A stretch of 64,000 nt of DNA from Bimastos eiseni (GCA_959347315.1 OY365816.1:28561207-28625206); one strand, 5' to 3'. Numbered from the stretch's first letter, positions 1 to 20,955 are shown. Numbers and translations: made by a program. The notes: generated from the sequence alone by a model not told the origin.

Positions 1-647
1 CCCTCGAAAGATTCGCTGTTTTCTACAAGAACAAACATCGTAATCAGAAACTCATCTGGTTGTACGAGACATCGAAAGGCGAGTTGATGACAAACTGCTT
101 CAGAAGGCGTTACCAGTTGAAGGCCACCGCACTTCAGATGGCCGTACTTCTCCAATTCAACGATTGCGAATGTGTCACGGTTCAGCAGTTACACGAAAGT
201 ACTCGTCTGGACACGAACACATTGCAGTATGTAGTCATGTCTCTGCTCAAGGAAAATATTTTGCTTTACAGTGGTGATGGTGATTTTTCAAAGGCTCAAC
301 TTAACTCGAACACTTTCATTTCGCTGAATTCAGCATTTGAACACAAGAAGGCGGTTATCAACATTGCACAGGGTGTGAAGTTGAGGCACGAAGTGAGGCA
401 TGTTGAAACCGAAGCTCGTGCAGACGACAGCATCGATCGGAAAAACGCAATCGAAGTCGTCATCATGAAAGTGATGAAGGCTCACCGAACGTTGCCGCAT
501 GACGACCTCATTGCAAAAGTCCTCGATGAAATTGTTTGCTTTGCGCCCACGATACCCACAATCACGAGCTGCATCGAGAAACTTTTGGTAAGGGATTTCA
601 TTGGTAGAAGTACCGAACACGAAAACACTTATCACTACTTGCCCTAG
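1..647 (+). CDS. Cullin, C-terminal part (CUL1-like), 5' partial
   Basis: Cullins are scaffolds of RING ubiquitin ligases; the C-terminal half binds RBX1 and carries the NEDD8 acceptor lysine. The frame is open from base 3 to the TAG at 645-647. It begins LERFAVFYKNKH and runs into WLYETSKGELMTNCF, matching CUL1 (FYxxxHxGRKLxWLYQLSKGELxTNCF). A winged-helix stretch follows (ALQMAVLLQFN, VQQLHEST). The terminal neddylation domain contains VIMKVMKAHRTLPHDDL, which aligns with the family's IVRIMKMRKxLxHxxL, so the acceptor lysine is kept. The last residues are YHYLP where cullins normally end YxYLA. The segment after the lysine (FAPTIPTITSCIEKLL) is divergent from the usual RFxPxxxxIKKRIExLI. 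No intron interrupts these 647 bases. It could be the last exon of a real gene or a divergent retrocopy; the upstream part is outside the window. Confidence 0.85.
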   Translation, partial: LERFAVFYKNKHRNQKLIWLYETSKGELMTNCFRRRYQLKATALQMAVLLQFNDCECVTVQQLHESTRLDTNTLQYVVMSLLKENILLYSGDGDFSKAQLNSNTFISLNSAFEHKKAVINIAQGVKLRHEVRHVETEARADDSIDRKNAIEVVIMKVMKAHRTLPHDDLIAKVLDEIVCFAPTIPTITSCIEKLLVRDFIGRSTEHENTYHYLP

Positions 648-1630
648 TCGATGATAAGTAACTGAGGGCAAAATGTTGCAAAGAGATATCGACTCATGGT
701 TTAGTATTATGTAACAGTTTTATATCACAACTTGGCACTGGAGCAGGTGCCAAAACTTTATGGGCTAAATCCATATTGTTACTATATCCCAAGATGTTTT
801 TGTTCAACAATTGAAATGCTGTGAAACAATTCGTTGGTTGAGCTAGAGCTTCAAAGTTCTAGTGTACATTCTCTCCTGCTGTGATACGATATTAAATTAA
901 AACAACTGCTGTTTACTTTAAAATGTGTCTACAATTTTTTGCTAGCTATTTAGATGCTGGGACTGTCAAATGGCGGGAGTATCATGGTAGGTCTGTGCTT
1001 AGCTTCCACGCCATTTGCTGTATTGAGTTTATTTTAATGTCCCACTCCAATGTCATATGTCATATTGCACCATCCTGAAGCTGCTAGATTTACCTTTCCA
1101 AAACCGTTTTCAGCTAGTTTATGCCTTGCATACAGCCAAAGTTATAAAATTTCCAATGTGACCATTTACGTAAAGTGCTATTCGAGAAACCTGCGTGCAA
1201 AGTTTAGCCATATTATTTGTATAATCTCCTTAGAAACGGCTATTGTTTTTGAACCGATTTAACTGAAATTTGGCACCATTGCAGCTGCAGGTATTACAAA
1301 TGTACTGTCAAAATTTGGTGTAGATATCTCAAGTAGGAACAAAGTTATTAAAGTTATTCCACTTGACCAACAAGAAATCATTGAAACTAAATGTCAATTT
1401 TATTACAAAAGTCTCAAATTCCGAGAGAGGTTAAGCAGCTATTACCTGCTAAGGAATTAGATATTGCAATACAGTAATGGATAAAATTAACATCCAAATA
1501 ATAAAAACACAGAAATAAAATGATAGTTTATTCCAGTCACACTATGTATTCAGGGTCAACTGGCAAAGACACGGGTCTTCTCCCACAACCACCTAGAGTT
1601 TAAGATGTACCAGGAACAGATGATCCTGAA
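648..1630. other. Intergenic stretch between cullin and DUF7869 gene
   Basis: Holds the probable cullin 3' UTR and about 700 bases of AT-rich sequence. I see no conserved coding sequence, repeat array or RNA gene here; the short ORFs have no recognisable content. Confidence 0.5.
891..896 (+). promoter_or_regulatory. Possible poly(A) signal for the cullin
   Basis: ATTAAA lies 244 bases past the cullin stop, in an AT-rich 3' region. It is a common poly(A) signal variant, but no clear GU-rich element confirms it. Confidence 0.35.
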
Positions 1631-4600
1631 TCACCACAGGATGATGTGCTTCCTTTGTGTTCTGGGGACCCCTGTGGGGACCAGAGATGACACTGCATGG
1701 CGTCTGAATGCCTGTTTCAGAAGCCCAAAACACCAATCCGGGGCAAACTTTGTGTGTCCTACGACTAAAAAATTCAACACTATAGACTTGTGAAGATCAA
1801 TGGCAACCCTCCATGCACAGTACCAAAGCATGAAACGATTCTTGTTTTGGCCTGAACAGTTATCACAATGAAGCTTGACATCAGTCTCACCAAATCCATA
1901 TTGCTGAAAGAAATAATGCAAATAGGACACAACAGCATTCGAACCCTTACTGATGAAATGGGCTTCGTCAATCAAAAAGTTCACTTGTCGAGGAACCCCT
2001 TCACAGCAGACACCAAATATGCCTAACTTGCGTAGAACAAGGAAGTATATTGGTCCTGGCTGTAAAGGATCACTCGGCAAATGTACTTGCTGTGCATAGT
2101 CAAAACTGTAGTGCATGGACATGCTGCGGCTCCACGAAGCACTTGCTTGCAAATCAGAGAGACCGAATTCCAGGCATGTTGATTTTGCCTCGTCAACCAT
2201 GGATTTGTAGAGTGATCGTTCAATCTGGACATCATTCAAATGCTGTTCTTGTTGACGAAGCTTGTCACCTGTGAAAAATATGTATTATAATTAATTTCAA
2301 AACTAATAATTTGTCGAGAGAACATCATTGGTCTTATATTTATACCATTGAATCTGTAAAGATTGAGATTTTCATTTCAACGAGGGGCAGCAGTGAACTA
2401 ATCGAAACCTACAAGATTATAATTTGAAAGAAGGCAGTGCAGCTACAGGATTTTTTAATTAGCAACAAACAAGGCAATTCTGGACATCATTATAAAATTT
2501 ATGTTTAAGACACTCCAAGGAACAATAGGGCAGAAATTCTTCAGTTCAACGGTTCTGGAATGATTTGGATGGACACTATCTCAGTTTTGAAGAGGAAGAT
2601 AGGAGAGATAGACACAGGTTAACTTGCAGTGCTTCTAACGTCTGAGCCATTTAAACCCATGTTATGTCATACGATACAATACAACTGCAGTGCAATTGAG
2701 CATGATGGACTTGCTCAAGGTCAGTAAGCAGTAACTTCCTTGACAAGGTTTGAAACCATGTTACAGGTCAAAAGCTCTAGTCAACCTGTAACCATTTAGT
2801 TAAGTGCAAATTGTAATCTCGTATGCAGATAAAGCTTGGTGCTCCAAATAACAACAAAACACTACAACAGCATTTCAAATTTCCCAAACAACTTACTTTC
2901 TTGCTTTTCTCTATAAAATCATAGAAAACTATGCAGTTCAAATCAAACCTTTTTCATGATCCTCGATATTGGCACTACGGTAGATCAACGTGTTGTTGTT
3001 TTGGCAAGTCCAACACAAATCAGTCATTGGCTTACACGTCGTGATGAATGGAACGAGTCAAAGCCAGTACTGTTTGAAGGTCGAAAATCCAGCGACTCGT
3101 TTTCCATGTTGTTCCATGCACGTTTTGTATATGCCGTACACTTTGGTCTTGGTGTGGCTCGATGGCAGCAACTTGATATCAGCCCGCTTAAATCCAGGAA
3201 CCCTTCCAGGAAGCATCATCGCATGCTCGCTGGCATAATTTGTCAGGAAGCGAATGATATCTTCAATTTCGCTAAACTGAAAGTAGTGGGTGTTGCTCTT
3301 ACGTCCACTGCTTTGTTTTTATTTTGGTGTTAAACCTTCTGTTTTATACCACTTGAGAATCCCCGTCAGTCTGTCCTGGCTAATCTCGTGGATGAACTTA
3401 AAGGTTGTACGGCAGATCTGACGGCTTTCCAAATAATATGATGTTCGCTGGTGTTGACGCACCGCTTGGCTGGATTTCCTGCTGCGACAAGTCTCATCGG
3501 ACATGTTAAATTGCGCAAGAAATTTTGCCGAATAGCACCAACATTTGATCCCGTGGGACAAGTGCAGCCATTTCCATTCTACGCCTGACCATGTCCTCTG
3601 GAGCATACTGGCTACTGCATGGGAGTCCATTATTAAGTTTACATTGACATCTACAAAATAATAAACAACCCATATAAAAATATTTTTTTCTATTTATCAA
3701 ATTCATTTCAGTTTGTTTTATAAAAGCCATGCAACAAAAAAGCAAAGCCAATGCTAAAAGCCTTCATTCAAAACAAACAGCAATTTACAAGATTTATCAA
3801 CTGGTAGACTGCAATTATTGATTATCGAGAAGAATCCTGATAAAAAATAAAATGCAATTGAAATACTAATTATTATATCCTATCATTAACAATTAATGAT
3901 AAACTTGTACATTGCACAATAAGGATTGTAAAAGATAAAATAGTGCAAGAGAGGAAATGACACAACTTTTGCATTTATAACTGAATACTTAAAGACAAGC
4001 TCAATAATACAGGTTGTAAACCTAACCCTTATGCCTAAGGTCTTATAAAAACACAGTGAGAAGAGGGTCTAAACCTAGTAGTTGTGCCTGAATATTTATA
4101 AATACAAGCTCAACTAGAACAGGCTAATCTTTACAGTTATGCCTGAGACTTATAATAATAATTAGCTCAATAATTAGAGCTTAGTTTAAACTGATTTTCG
4201 TATAGGAGTCGCAGTGAATCAGAACCAGTATGCGATTGCCTATAAACAAGGATCCTGTGGGGCAGTTAGAGCTTAGTTTAAACAGTGATTTTCGTATAGG
4301 AGTTGCAGTGAATCAGAAACAGTACGTGAATGTCTATAAACAAGGATTCTGTGGTGCACAGTATTTAAAAAATAATCGGGGCTTACCTGAATTCAACCGC
4401 TTTCTGATATTCAACGGCATTGTCATCAGTTACGAACTCGCTAGATGTTTTAGCGTGCGTCATGACCTCTTCGAAATCCGAAACATTCATTTCATTTTCT
4501 TCTTGGTCATCTGAATCGTTGTTGGCATCAGATTCTGTCCGAAAATCATCATCACTGAAAACCTCGCTTTCATCGCGATCGTCATCGCGATCGATGATCA

Positions 4601-4679
4601 AATACTCTTGCAACAATTCGTGCACTTTTGCTCGATCCGACCCTTTAGTATTAATCAAATTCGCGATAATCTCTTCCAT
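1631..4679 (-). pseudogene. Decayed three-exon DUF7869-type gene, transposon-associated family
   Basis: Exons on the minus strand: 4679-4387 (ATG, then a very acidic N-terminus), 3650-2949 and 2268-1631. Splice sites are canonical and phases join: exon 1 ends TTCAG|GTAAGC with two bases left over and exon 2 supplies the third; exon 2 ends with one base and exon 3 supplies two. Exon 2 carries a cysteine motif (CQCKLNNGLPCSSQ), then RQICRTTFKFIHEIS, LPGRVPGFKR, LLPSSHTKTKVYGIY and MTDLCWTCQ. Exon 3 carries MHYSFDYAQQVHLPSDPLQP, GIFGVCCEGVPRQVNFLIDE, LHCDNCSGQNKNRFMLWY and GHTKFAPDWCFGLLKQ. From memory these belong to Pfam DUF7869 proteins, multicopy in many aquatic animals and suspected to be mobile-element derived. 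Lesions: a stop at 3506-3508 that needs a frame change to continue, an in-frame TAA just after TEGLTPK (about 3318-3320), and an in-frame TGA at 3060-3058 in QYWL*LVPF. The C-terminus is also shorter than usual. Function is unknown. Confidence 0.75.
4174..4357. repeat. 92-bp tandem duplication, two diverged copies
   Basis: TTAGAGCTTAGTTTAAAC begins at 4174 and again at 4266. The two 92-bp units share TTTTCGTATAGGAGT and ATAAACAAGGAT with scattered substitutions. They lie in the first intron of the DUF7869 gene, about 30 bases from the exon 1 donor. Confidence 0.85.
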
Positions 4680-5399
4680 TTTCGAGAATTAAGGTTTTCA
4701 AAATCAACAAACTAGATTGCATACCGTGTGTGCGTGACATTTAAACAGACCGGGTCATACCCAGTGCGCATGCGCATAGCTGACCTTAAAACCATCAGCC
4801 AACCGCAGTTCAAGATTGTACGTGATCAAATCACGCGCTTCGGTTGCTAACAATGTATCGGATATTGTTTACATACGTCGACCTCCTTCTGGGCAAGCTG
4901 TGTGCGTAATAGATAGGCTAAGGTCATATGTTAATAATAGAACAGGAAAAGGAGATATTCTGCTTCATGAAGGCGGGAAATCTCGAACCATAGCCTAATT
5001 AAATATGACAACAAAGATAGCGAAATTTGAACCGAAATTATGATTTTCCGTCTCGTAACATTATAGGGCTGTTAGTAAAAATCTTTTTCGAAGCCTTTAT
5101 GAAAGTCCAAACAAAAGTTTTAGATATTATTAGTATTAAATATATATTTTTGTAATCGTTTCTGCATTAATATCAATTACGACCGGTTTGAGGTTTCGTG
5201 TCATTTTTGGTCATTTTAAGCCTGATTGTAACCAGCGACATGCGACAGCTTTTGCAAAATTTTTGCACATATTATTGGTTCAATCGAGGATGGATTTTAA
5301 AATTATTTTCGTTCCATTCGCCGCTCGGCCTGTTTGTGAAATAACACGATCATGTGAGTGTAGGAAGTGGTCTTTTGGGGAGGACGGAACCGATATAAA

Positions 5400-5452
5400 A
5401 GAAATGATGTGCTTAATCAAGAAGCACCTTCTTGATTAAGCACATCATTTCT
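5400..5452. repeat. Perfect inverted repeat (hairpin), 25-bp arms, 3-nt loop
   Basis: The arm 5400-5424 is followed by the loop CAC (5425-5427) and the exact reverse complement at 5428-5452, with no mismatch. Flanking bases stop matching immediately. It fits neither a tRNA nor a typical microRNA precursor: perfect pairing and a 3-nt loop are unusual for both. Confidence 0.9.
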
Positions 5453-6399
5453 CATCAATTGCACCAATTGATCACTAAATTAAAAACGTTGCAGCGTTAC
5501 ACTATAATGGTGCATAATGTATGCAGAATTTACTGTTTCAAGTTTTGGAACGGCGTCCGTTCGAAGCCTGGATTTTAAAAAAAGTATAGGAAGAAACTAA
5601 TCATCGAACACAGCGTCGTTAAACAGATTTCCATAATTCACGACAAAATCTGTTCTAAGCCAACGAGTCATTTCGACATTTGTTGCCATGAGCCGATGCC
5701 AATAAAGTGTACTTACTTAGCTACTTTCCGTGAGTGGAACTCATGAATATTAATGATAGGGGCAACATCATCTAAAAATAGTACATACAGCGACCTCTTC
5801 CGCTCTGACCACGCTTGCTTGAGCTAATTATATACATGCGTTTAGGCCAACGGTTTGGGCGCTGGTGGGAGGAGCCTGATATGCAAAGAAAGTACCTACG
5901 GAGCATCATACGTGACATGTTATTTGAATCATGATTTCAAAGTTTCTCGAATTTATTCACCGGGTATAAATAAGAAAAATCGATAGGTAAAGGTGGTAAA
6001 AGATCTAAATGGTTCGGGTAGGCAGACTGATAATTGAGAAAAAACAATTTAATCTGATGCGCGTGATTCAAGAAAGTTTATGATCTTGAATGATCTAATA
6101 TAATATTCGTTTATTTGCCAATACAAGAATGATAGAAGAATTACTGTTTTCAAGCTTAGTTTGTGATAACATTTCCAATTTGAGTTTTTCTAACCTCGTT
6201 ACAAAATATGCTTATTACAATGATGCGTTAAACAAACTAGATTTCAACCTCTAACCGAGTTTGACCATGACTGCGGCCAAGTGCCGGTGAAATTGAGTGA
6301 ATAATTAAGCTTTAGCTACTTCCTCGCGTACGTTCTGCCACGGCCCAATCCAGGAGCATCGCCTACGTGGGTCCCACGATCCCCCACCAGCCTCGATCT

Positions 6400-6500
6400 C
6401 CTTCCAATTCGACGCAGTGCTCGTGAATAAACTGGTGCCCTGCGCTTAGCTTTAAAGTGGCGCTTTAGAAATTTGGAGATTGCGATAATTGCGAAGAAAA
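6400..6500 (+). repeat. R1 dispersed SINE-like repeat
   Basis: R1 is defined here by the core GCGCTCGTGAATAAACTGG, then TGCCCTGCGCTTAGC and CGCTTTAGAAATTTGGAGAT. At least ten copies occur in both orientations. This copy is close to the shared consensus. Confidence 0.7.
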
Positions 6501-7230
6501 TTGCACATTGAAATGTGTCACCCTTAGGACACCGTAGTAGACCTACATCTGGATTGGTAGCCCATAGATTACAAAGCGCTGGCAGAGCCGAGCTCATAGG
6601 CTACGGCCGAGTAGCTACGGCTTCTAGCCCAAAGAAGTCGCTGCTTAGCTGAATTATAGAAAGGAAGTGAATGCGAGAGTCATGCATAATAATTATTATG
6701 CGCGAAGATAGAGCCCCGTTTTGGAATTGCAGTTAATCAATTTCAATCACATTTCAGCTCTTAAATACAATTCACTCGTGAAATGTCGAGTATGGACTGG
6801 TGTTGTTTTATTACTCAACAGTAGACCCATTAGTTATTACTGATGGCATTAATTAGGATAGTACAGACATTAAGAATTATATATGTATATAAGAGTAGGC
6901 CTACTGATGATTAAAATATGATAATGATTGAACCCTCTGAGAGTTGCACGCGACTTTTAACGTCAGCCGTTTTTAGCATGCATGCTTTTTGTGGCTTTAT
7001 ATATCATAGCGCTATATTAAAGTCAAGCTTTTATGCATGTAGTATTGTAGTAACCTATGCTTATGATCGTTGCTATTTTTAGCCTATAGGCTACCTACAG
7101 GCTTCGCGTGTAATTACTATCGATACGTAGAGTATTTGAATAAATACTAGGTTCCCCAATAATTATGCACACGCGTTGGTGCTAAGGGTCAAACTCCTAG
7201 TTTGACCCTTTTCTAGGGACTGTCTCTATC

Positions 7231-7237
7231 TCTCTTT

Positions 7238-7309
<72 letters not shown>

Positions 7310-7519
7310 ACTCTGTCACTCTGTCTCTGTCTGTCTGTCTGTCTGTCTCTCTCTGTCTCTCTGTCTCTCTGTCTCTCTGTCTCTCTGTCTGTCTCTGTCT
7401 GTCTCTGTCTGTCTCTGTCTGTCTGTCTGTCTCTGTCTGTCTGTCTGTCTCTGTCTGTCTCTGTCTGTCTCTGTCTGTCTCTGTCTGTCTCTGTCTGTCT
7501 CTGTCTGTCTCTGTCTGTC

Positions 7520-7590
<71 letters not shown>
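7231..7590. repeat. Compound (CT)n / (TCTG)n microsatellite
   Basis: A (CT)n run of about 75 bases is followed by TCTG/TCTC blocks (to about 7557) and another short (CT)n run. It ends about 365 bases upstream of the actin initiator. The long arginine- or glutamine-rich frames through it are repeat artefacts. Confidence 0.97.
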
Positions 7591-7591
<1 letters not shown>

Positions 7592-7788
7592 AGCCCATGA
7601 ACGTTGCCAACCATCCCCTTCCCCAACTATCTCTCTCAATAAACCTGTCTGGGTCCGTCTCGCTCTCTCCATCCATCCACCTGCGCCTAAGCCTTCTCTA
7701 CTTCTTCTTCTCCTCTCCTCTACCACCCCAAATCCCAACCAGGCCACGACGGTAGCCGAACACTCGTCCATCTAAGGCCTTTGCCGGG

Positions 7789-7798
7789 ACTTATATGG
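7789..7798 (+). promoter_or_regulatory. CArG-like (SRF) site upstream of actin
   Basis: ACTTATATGG differs by one base from the serum response factor consensus CC(A/T)6GG. It sits about 160 bases upstream of the predicted actin start site. CArG boxes are known regulators of actin promoters; use here is inferred. Confidence 0.4.
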
Positions 7799-7922
7799 GC
7801 GCGGCGTCCACGTTCTAGGGAGCGAGGTGGGTCGGCCGACAAGGCAGCCCAAGGCGTCGGCCGCGGCTCGGCCTCCTCTGGCCGGCCTGCTCCCTCCATG
7901 CAGCGCCCGGTTGTAAGCGCCG

Positions 7923-7959
7923 AATAAAAGCAAAGGCTGTGGAACTGTGGGTGTCAGTC
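7923..7959 (+). promoter_or_regulatory. Actin core promoter: TATA-like box plus initiator
   Basis: AATAAAAG at 7923-7930 is followed by the initiator-like TCAGTC at 7954-7959. The A at 7956 lies about 32 bases from the TATA-like box, the expected spacing. This predicts a 68-base 5' UTR if it is unspliced. Confidence 0.55.
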
Positions 7960-8023
7960 GGTCTGTCGGTTGATTATACGGTTCTTGCGTTTGATTCGGA
8001 AGCAGAAGAAAAAAGCAGCCATC

Positions 8024-9856
<1,833 letters not shown>

Positions 9857-10157
9857 AGCGCCACGCCCAGTGTTCGAATCACACACGCGCCCACCTCTAC
9901 TCTCACCCGAGCGATTAATCGATCGATTAATCAACCAAATACTTTCGTTGCGCCCACCACTAGATCTCTTTAGTTGGCCTTTCGGTTATTTTGAAAATTA
10001 TGTCAGTAGGTATCGACGAAGTGGACCTTATAAATCGACGACGTTACTAGTTTGGTTGAAATTTCGTCCTTAAATGAAAATGCGGGATTCTAGTCGAACT
10101 GTTAGGCGCTGTCTACTAAAGTCAAGGCTGTTGCAAGCTCAAGTAGCACAATGAAGC

Positions 10158-10163
10158 AATAAA
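10158..10163 (+). promoter_or_regulatory. Actin poly(A) signal
   Basis: Canonical AATAAA 302 bases after the stop codon, followed within about 30 bases by a T/G-rich stretch (GTTTTGCGTCTCTGTGTT). Confidence 0.7.
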
Positions 10164-11484
10164 TTTTTAATTTATTACAAGTTTTGCGTCTCTGTGTTCA
10201 GCTTGGTAGATGGAGGTACGCTGGAACCTTGTTGTGATACGAATGATTAGAAAGACTAATGCCATTATAGCAAGGGCTTGTCATAACGTTCGCGTTATGA
10301 AAGGGTTAGAGCATATCCAGGAGAGAGAATGAGATAGATGCAGTAGCAACGACGTTAACACCAAAGATTTTAATAGAGAGGAAGATGAACTACTGACGTC
10401 AAAACTGGGAATCTAGGTCGCTGATGCATGTTGGTCTAGTGACGAGCAAGACAACGAAACTTTCCTATCTCTGCTTGGTTAAAATTGATAAGTTTAAAGT
10501 CATTTTATACGAAAATTGTCATGATCGTAACATTTTTTTATTGGTGGTACATTAGTCTAACAATAGATATATGGCCAGGAATTGGCATCAGATTAAGTCA
10601 AAAACTTCTAGCACGCCATTCGACGGATATATGTTATTGAAATTTCGCTTGCCGCGACAGCTATTTAGCGTTGACTTGCGACGCGTCATTTGACCTAGTT
10701 TTCTTCATTCATGCGTTAAGTCGATCGTGTGGGGCAAAACGCGAGACTGACACTCCTCATTTATTTACCATGATATTCTATATTATGAAATTAGTTCTTA
10801 TTATATTACTTATATAGCAATATATGAGCAATGAAGCTAGAGATTTTTACGTAACTTTCTAGTGGGATAGAATTTTAAGATTATAATTACATGTAAATTA
10901 AAACGACTGTGATTTTAACCCAGCAGAGATAGGAAAATTTCGTTGTATTGCTCGTCAATAGACTAGCATGCATCAGCGACATAGATTCCTACTGCGCAAG
11001 CCAATATTCTTTAATATTCCTCTCTGTTTAAATCTTTGGTTAACACTACTCTCACGTAAATGGTGTGTTGGGCAAACTATTTGTAGGTCGGGTCATAGGG
11101 TCAAAATTGTTTGGGACAGAAGTCACAGAACAGCAGTCAGACAGAACGAAAGGAATTTTCTAAACGAATTTTCATCAAGAAATCTTTTTAAAACAGTATA
11201 ATTTAACATGATATTGCATATCATACACAGACATCTCTTAAATACACTTGAGCAATTATTAAATTAAAGAATTTAGTAAACATTGTTCTATGCAATAACC
11301 CTAAGTTTACCCACACATCTTGTTCACCAAAAATCAAGATACTAAAAATCAATTTACATTTCCCTTAACTAAACCGCCAAATCCAAGACTAAAAAAACTA
11401 CTGTGTTACAATTTTTTTCATTGATATTACTTACATCAGCAGCTTCAAAAGGTTCAGTACACTATGAAATTCTGAGCTTTTAAG

Positions 11485-12060
11485 AGTCTAAAGTTTCCTG
11501 GTAAAAATTACTCCTTTATGCACTGCCAAAATATGGTATGCTAAAATGTCAACACAATAGGTCAATTATTAACTACCTCTTTCTTTGAGTTATGGACCTG
11601 CTACAATTACAGTCTAAAGTTCCTGGCAAAATTATTGCCATATGCACGGTCAGATATGATACGAGGAGTAACAGTTCCATAAATAAATACCTCTTTCAAC
11701 AATAGTTTCTCCAGGTAAGGTCTAGTTAAATGTGCTGTCAAAGTACCACAACAGGTCATTCATTAAAAACCTTTCAACAATAGTTTTTTTAAGGCATGTC
11801 CTACTACATTTACATCAAAACAGATTCCTGGTAAAGTTACCTATACATGCGCTGACAAAGTATGGCATGGTACAATGCACAATAATCGCTCAATAATTAA
11901 CATTAGTTCTTCAAGGCATTGTCGTTCAACTGTTTACATCAATTAAGAGTCTAAAGTTTTTTGGTAAAATTACTGGCACATGCTCAGTCGATTTATGTTA
12001 GGGTACAACATAACACAATATGTCAGTTATTAAATATTTACCTTTTTCAACAATAGTCCC
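11485..12060. repeat. Degenerate tandem array, period about 127 bp
   Basis: GTCTAAAGTT(T)CCTGG-type starts recur at about 11485, 11612, 11820 and 11948. Each is followed by a TGCACTGxCAAA-like block, a TCAATTATTAA-like block and ACCTCTTTCAACAATAGT. The longer 11612-11820 interval contains an extra partial unit. Copies are strongly diverged. Confidence 0.65.
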
Positions 12061-12240
12061 ATTCGAAATATGGTTCTGCAGTTGTTCTTAACAAGTTCAA
12101 CTGAAATACATCTTCACAAAAGCAACACAGTAGTCCAATGTTTGTTGTGCGTATTATATCGGCGAGAAAGACGTCAGATGCTGCACAATAATTTTGTAAC
12201 TTCGAGACATGGAAGCTGATTGGTTATTTAAAGAGTTCAC

Positions 12241-12517
12241 CAAAGGTTTTGAAAAGTGGGGGGGGGCCAAAATTTAAGAAATATTGTGCAAAGTGTAAAA
12301 AACTTTTTGCCCTCCCACTTTTTTAATTTTGCCCTTCAGAAAGTTAAAAAAATGGGGGGCACAAATTATCTTAACAAAAGTATTCTTAAAAATCCATTGA
12401 ATAAACATAAAAAGGAACCGATTTGGGGGCACATGAGGGGCACTGAGCACTAAAACTGGGGGGCTTTGCCCCCTCCCCCCCCCGTTTAAAAACTGCTCCC
12501 CGCTTGTTACACCCCTG
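12241..12517 (-). mobile_element. hAT-type MITE, copy 1 (left terminus deleted)
   Basis: This is the reverse-orientation partner of the element at 26219-26526. The right end is CTTGTTACACCCCTG. The left end starts CAAAGGTTTTGAAAAG, lacking about nine bases of the terminal inverted repeat. It is flanked by GAGTTCAC (12233-12240) and GATTTCAC (12518-12525), an 8-bp target duplication with one mismatch. It is non-coding. Confidence 0.8.
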
Positions 12518-13266
12518 GATTTCACCTTATAACACAGAGCATGAGTTTGAGTATCTCTCAGAGCTGTACATGTGTAAGGATCTTATACAAGTCCCTGAAA
12601 ATAGCAGCTACACTTATTACCTTACATGCGTAATATCCAGTATGTAACAGGAAACAATACAACATGGTAATATCGTTAAGGGTCATAGCATCAAGTTTGG
12701 CAAGGAAAAGCCCAAACCCCAAATGGGAATTAAGTCTGCGATGAAGGACAATCAGCCTCAAGGAATTTATATAGCACCATTCGCAAGTACAATTAACCAA
12801 TCGATCGACAATGTAGTACCCTGTAACCGCACAAACAATCGAAGAGAGTTCTATTCAGAGGTTGCTAGAAGGTCACGAAAATTCACAGGTACATCACTCA
12901 TGACAATGCAGTCAAAACGATGTTACACATGATGCGATATGTTTAGGGGATCAGACATTGACAATATCCCCCTTACTGGTTCATCCAATCCTATAGGAAT
13001 GTAATGAAAGTGGGCACAAATGACACTTCCAGCCACAAATCGCACCAGATTGCATGACAAATACAATTTAAATCCTTATTAATAGTTCCAACAAAGAGAA
13101 CATAAATTACATAACAGACTGCAACGACATTGAATAAAACTTTTACGACTGGCCGCGATACATAGACAAGAATATGGGAATTGATAAATTGGCATTAAAT
13201 GATTTATGTGTATTAATATTCCTATCATCACAGGTGTGAGGAGGGTTTCTCGCTGCCTCTATCTAG

Positions 13267-20749
<7,483 letters not shown>

Positions 20750-20882
20750 TTTCGTGTGCCGTTTACAAATCGAACCAACACGCCTTCACACAGCCCTACG
20801 TTGAGACAAGCCGCTCAAAGTCCGAGGATATCATACGCTGGTTCCTCACTCTTCTGCTAGCATTCAAGCCAACGTCAACTCA

Positions 20883-20955
20883 AAATTTCTAAAGCACTAC
20901 TCTAAAGCCAGAGCGTCAGCCAATTCACAAGCCCTACGTCATACCCAAAAAGAGT
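20883..20955 (-). repeat. R1 copy upstream of IDH1
   Basis: AGAGCGTCAGCCAATTCACA and CCCTACGTCATAC match the reverse R1 core. It lies about 135 bases upstream of the IDH1 start codon. Confidence 0.5.

Larger units (their letters stand above)
4680..7230. other. Intergenic stretch upstream of the DUF7869 gene and before actin
   Basis: Mostly AT-rich, unrecognised sequence. It contains the hairpin at 5400-5452, one R1 repeat near 6400-6500 and an 18-bp AT-rich palindrome at 6684-6701. No convincing coding sequence is visible. Confidence 0.5.
10190..13266. other. Intergenic stretch between actin and IDH1
   Basis: No gene seen. It holds a degenerate tandem array (11485-12060), a hAT-type MITE (12241-12517) and presumably the IDH1 3' UTR near its right end. 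The rest is AT-rich and unrecognised. Confidence 0.5.

Noticed and set aside
4420..4692. Plus-strand Ser-rich ORF
   Set aside because: It is the complement of the acidic exon 1 of the DUF7869 gene, which has the conserved splice context.
7213..7771. Long minus-strand ORFs rich in Arg, Asp, Gln and Thr
   Set aside because: They are translations of the CT/TCTG microsatellite with no conserved content.
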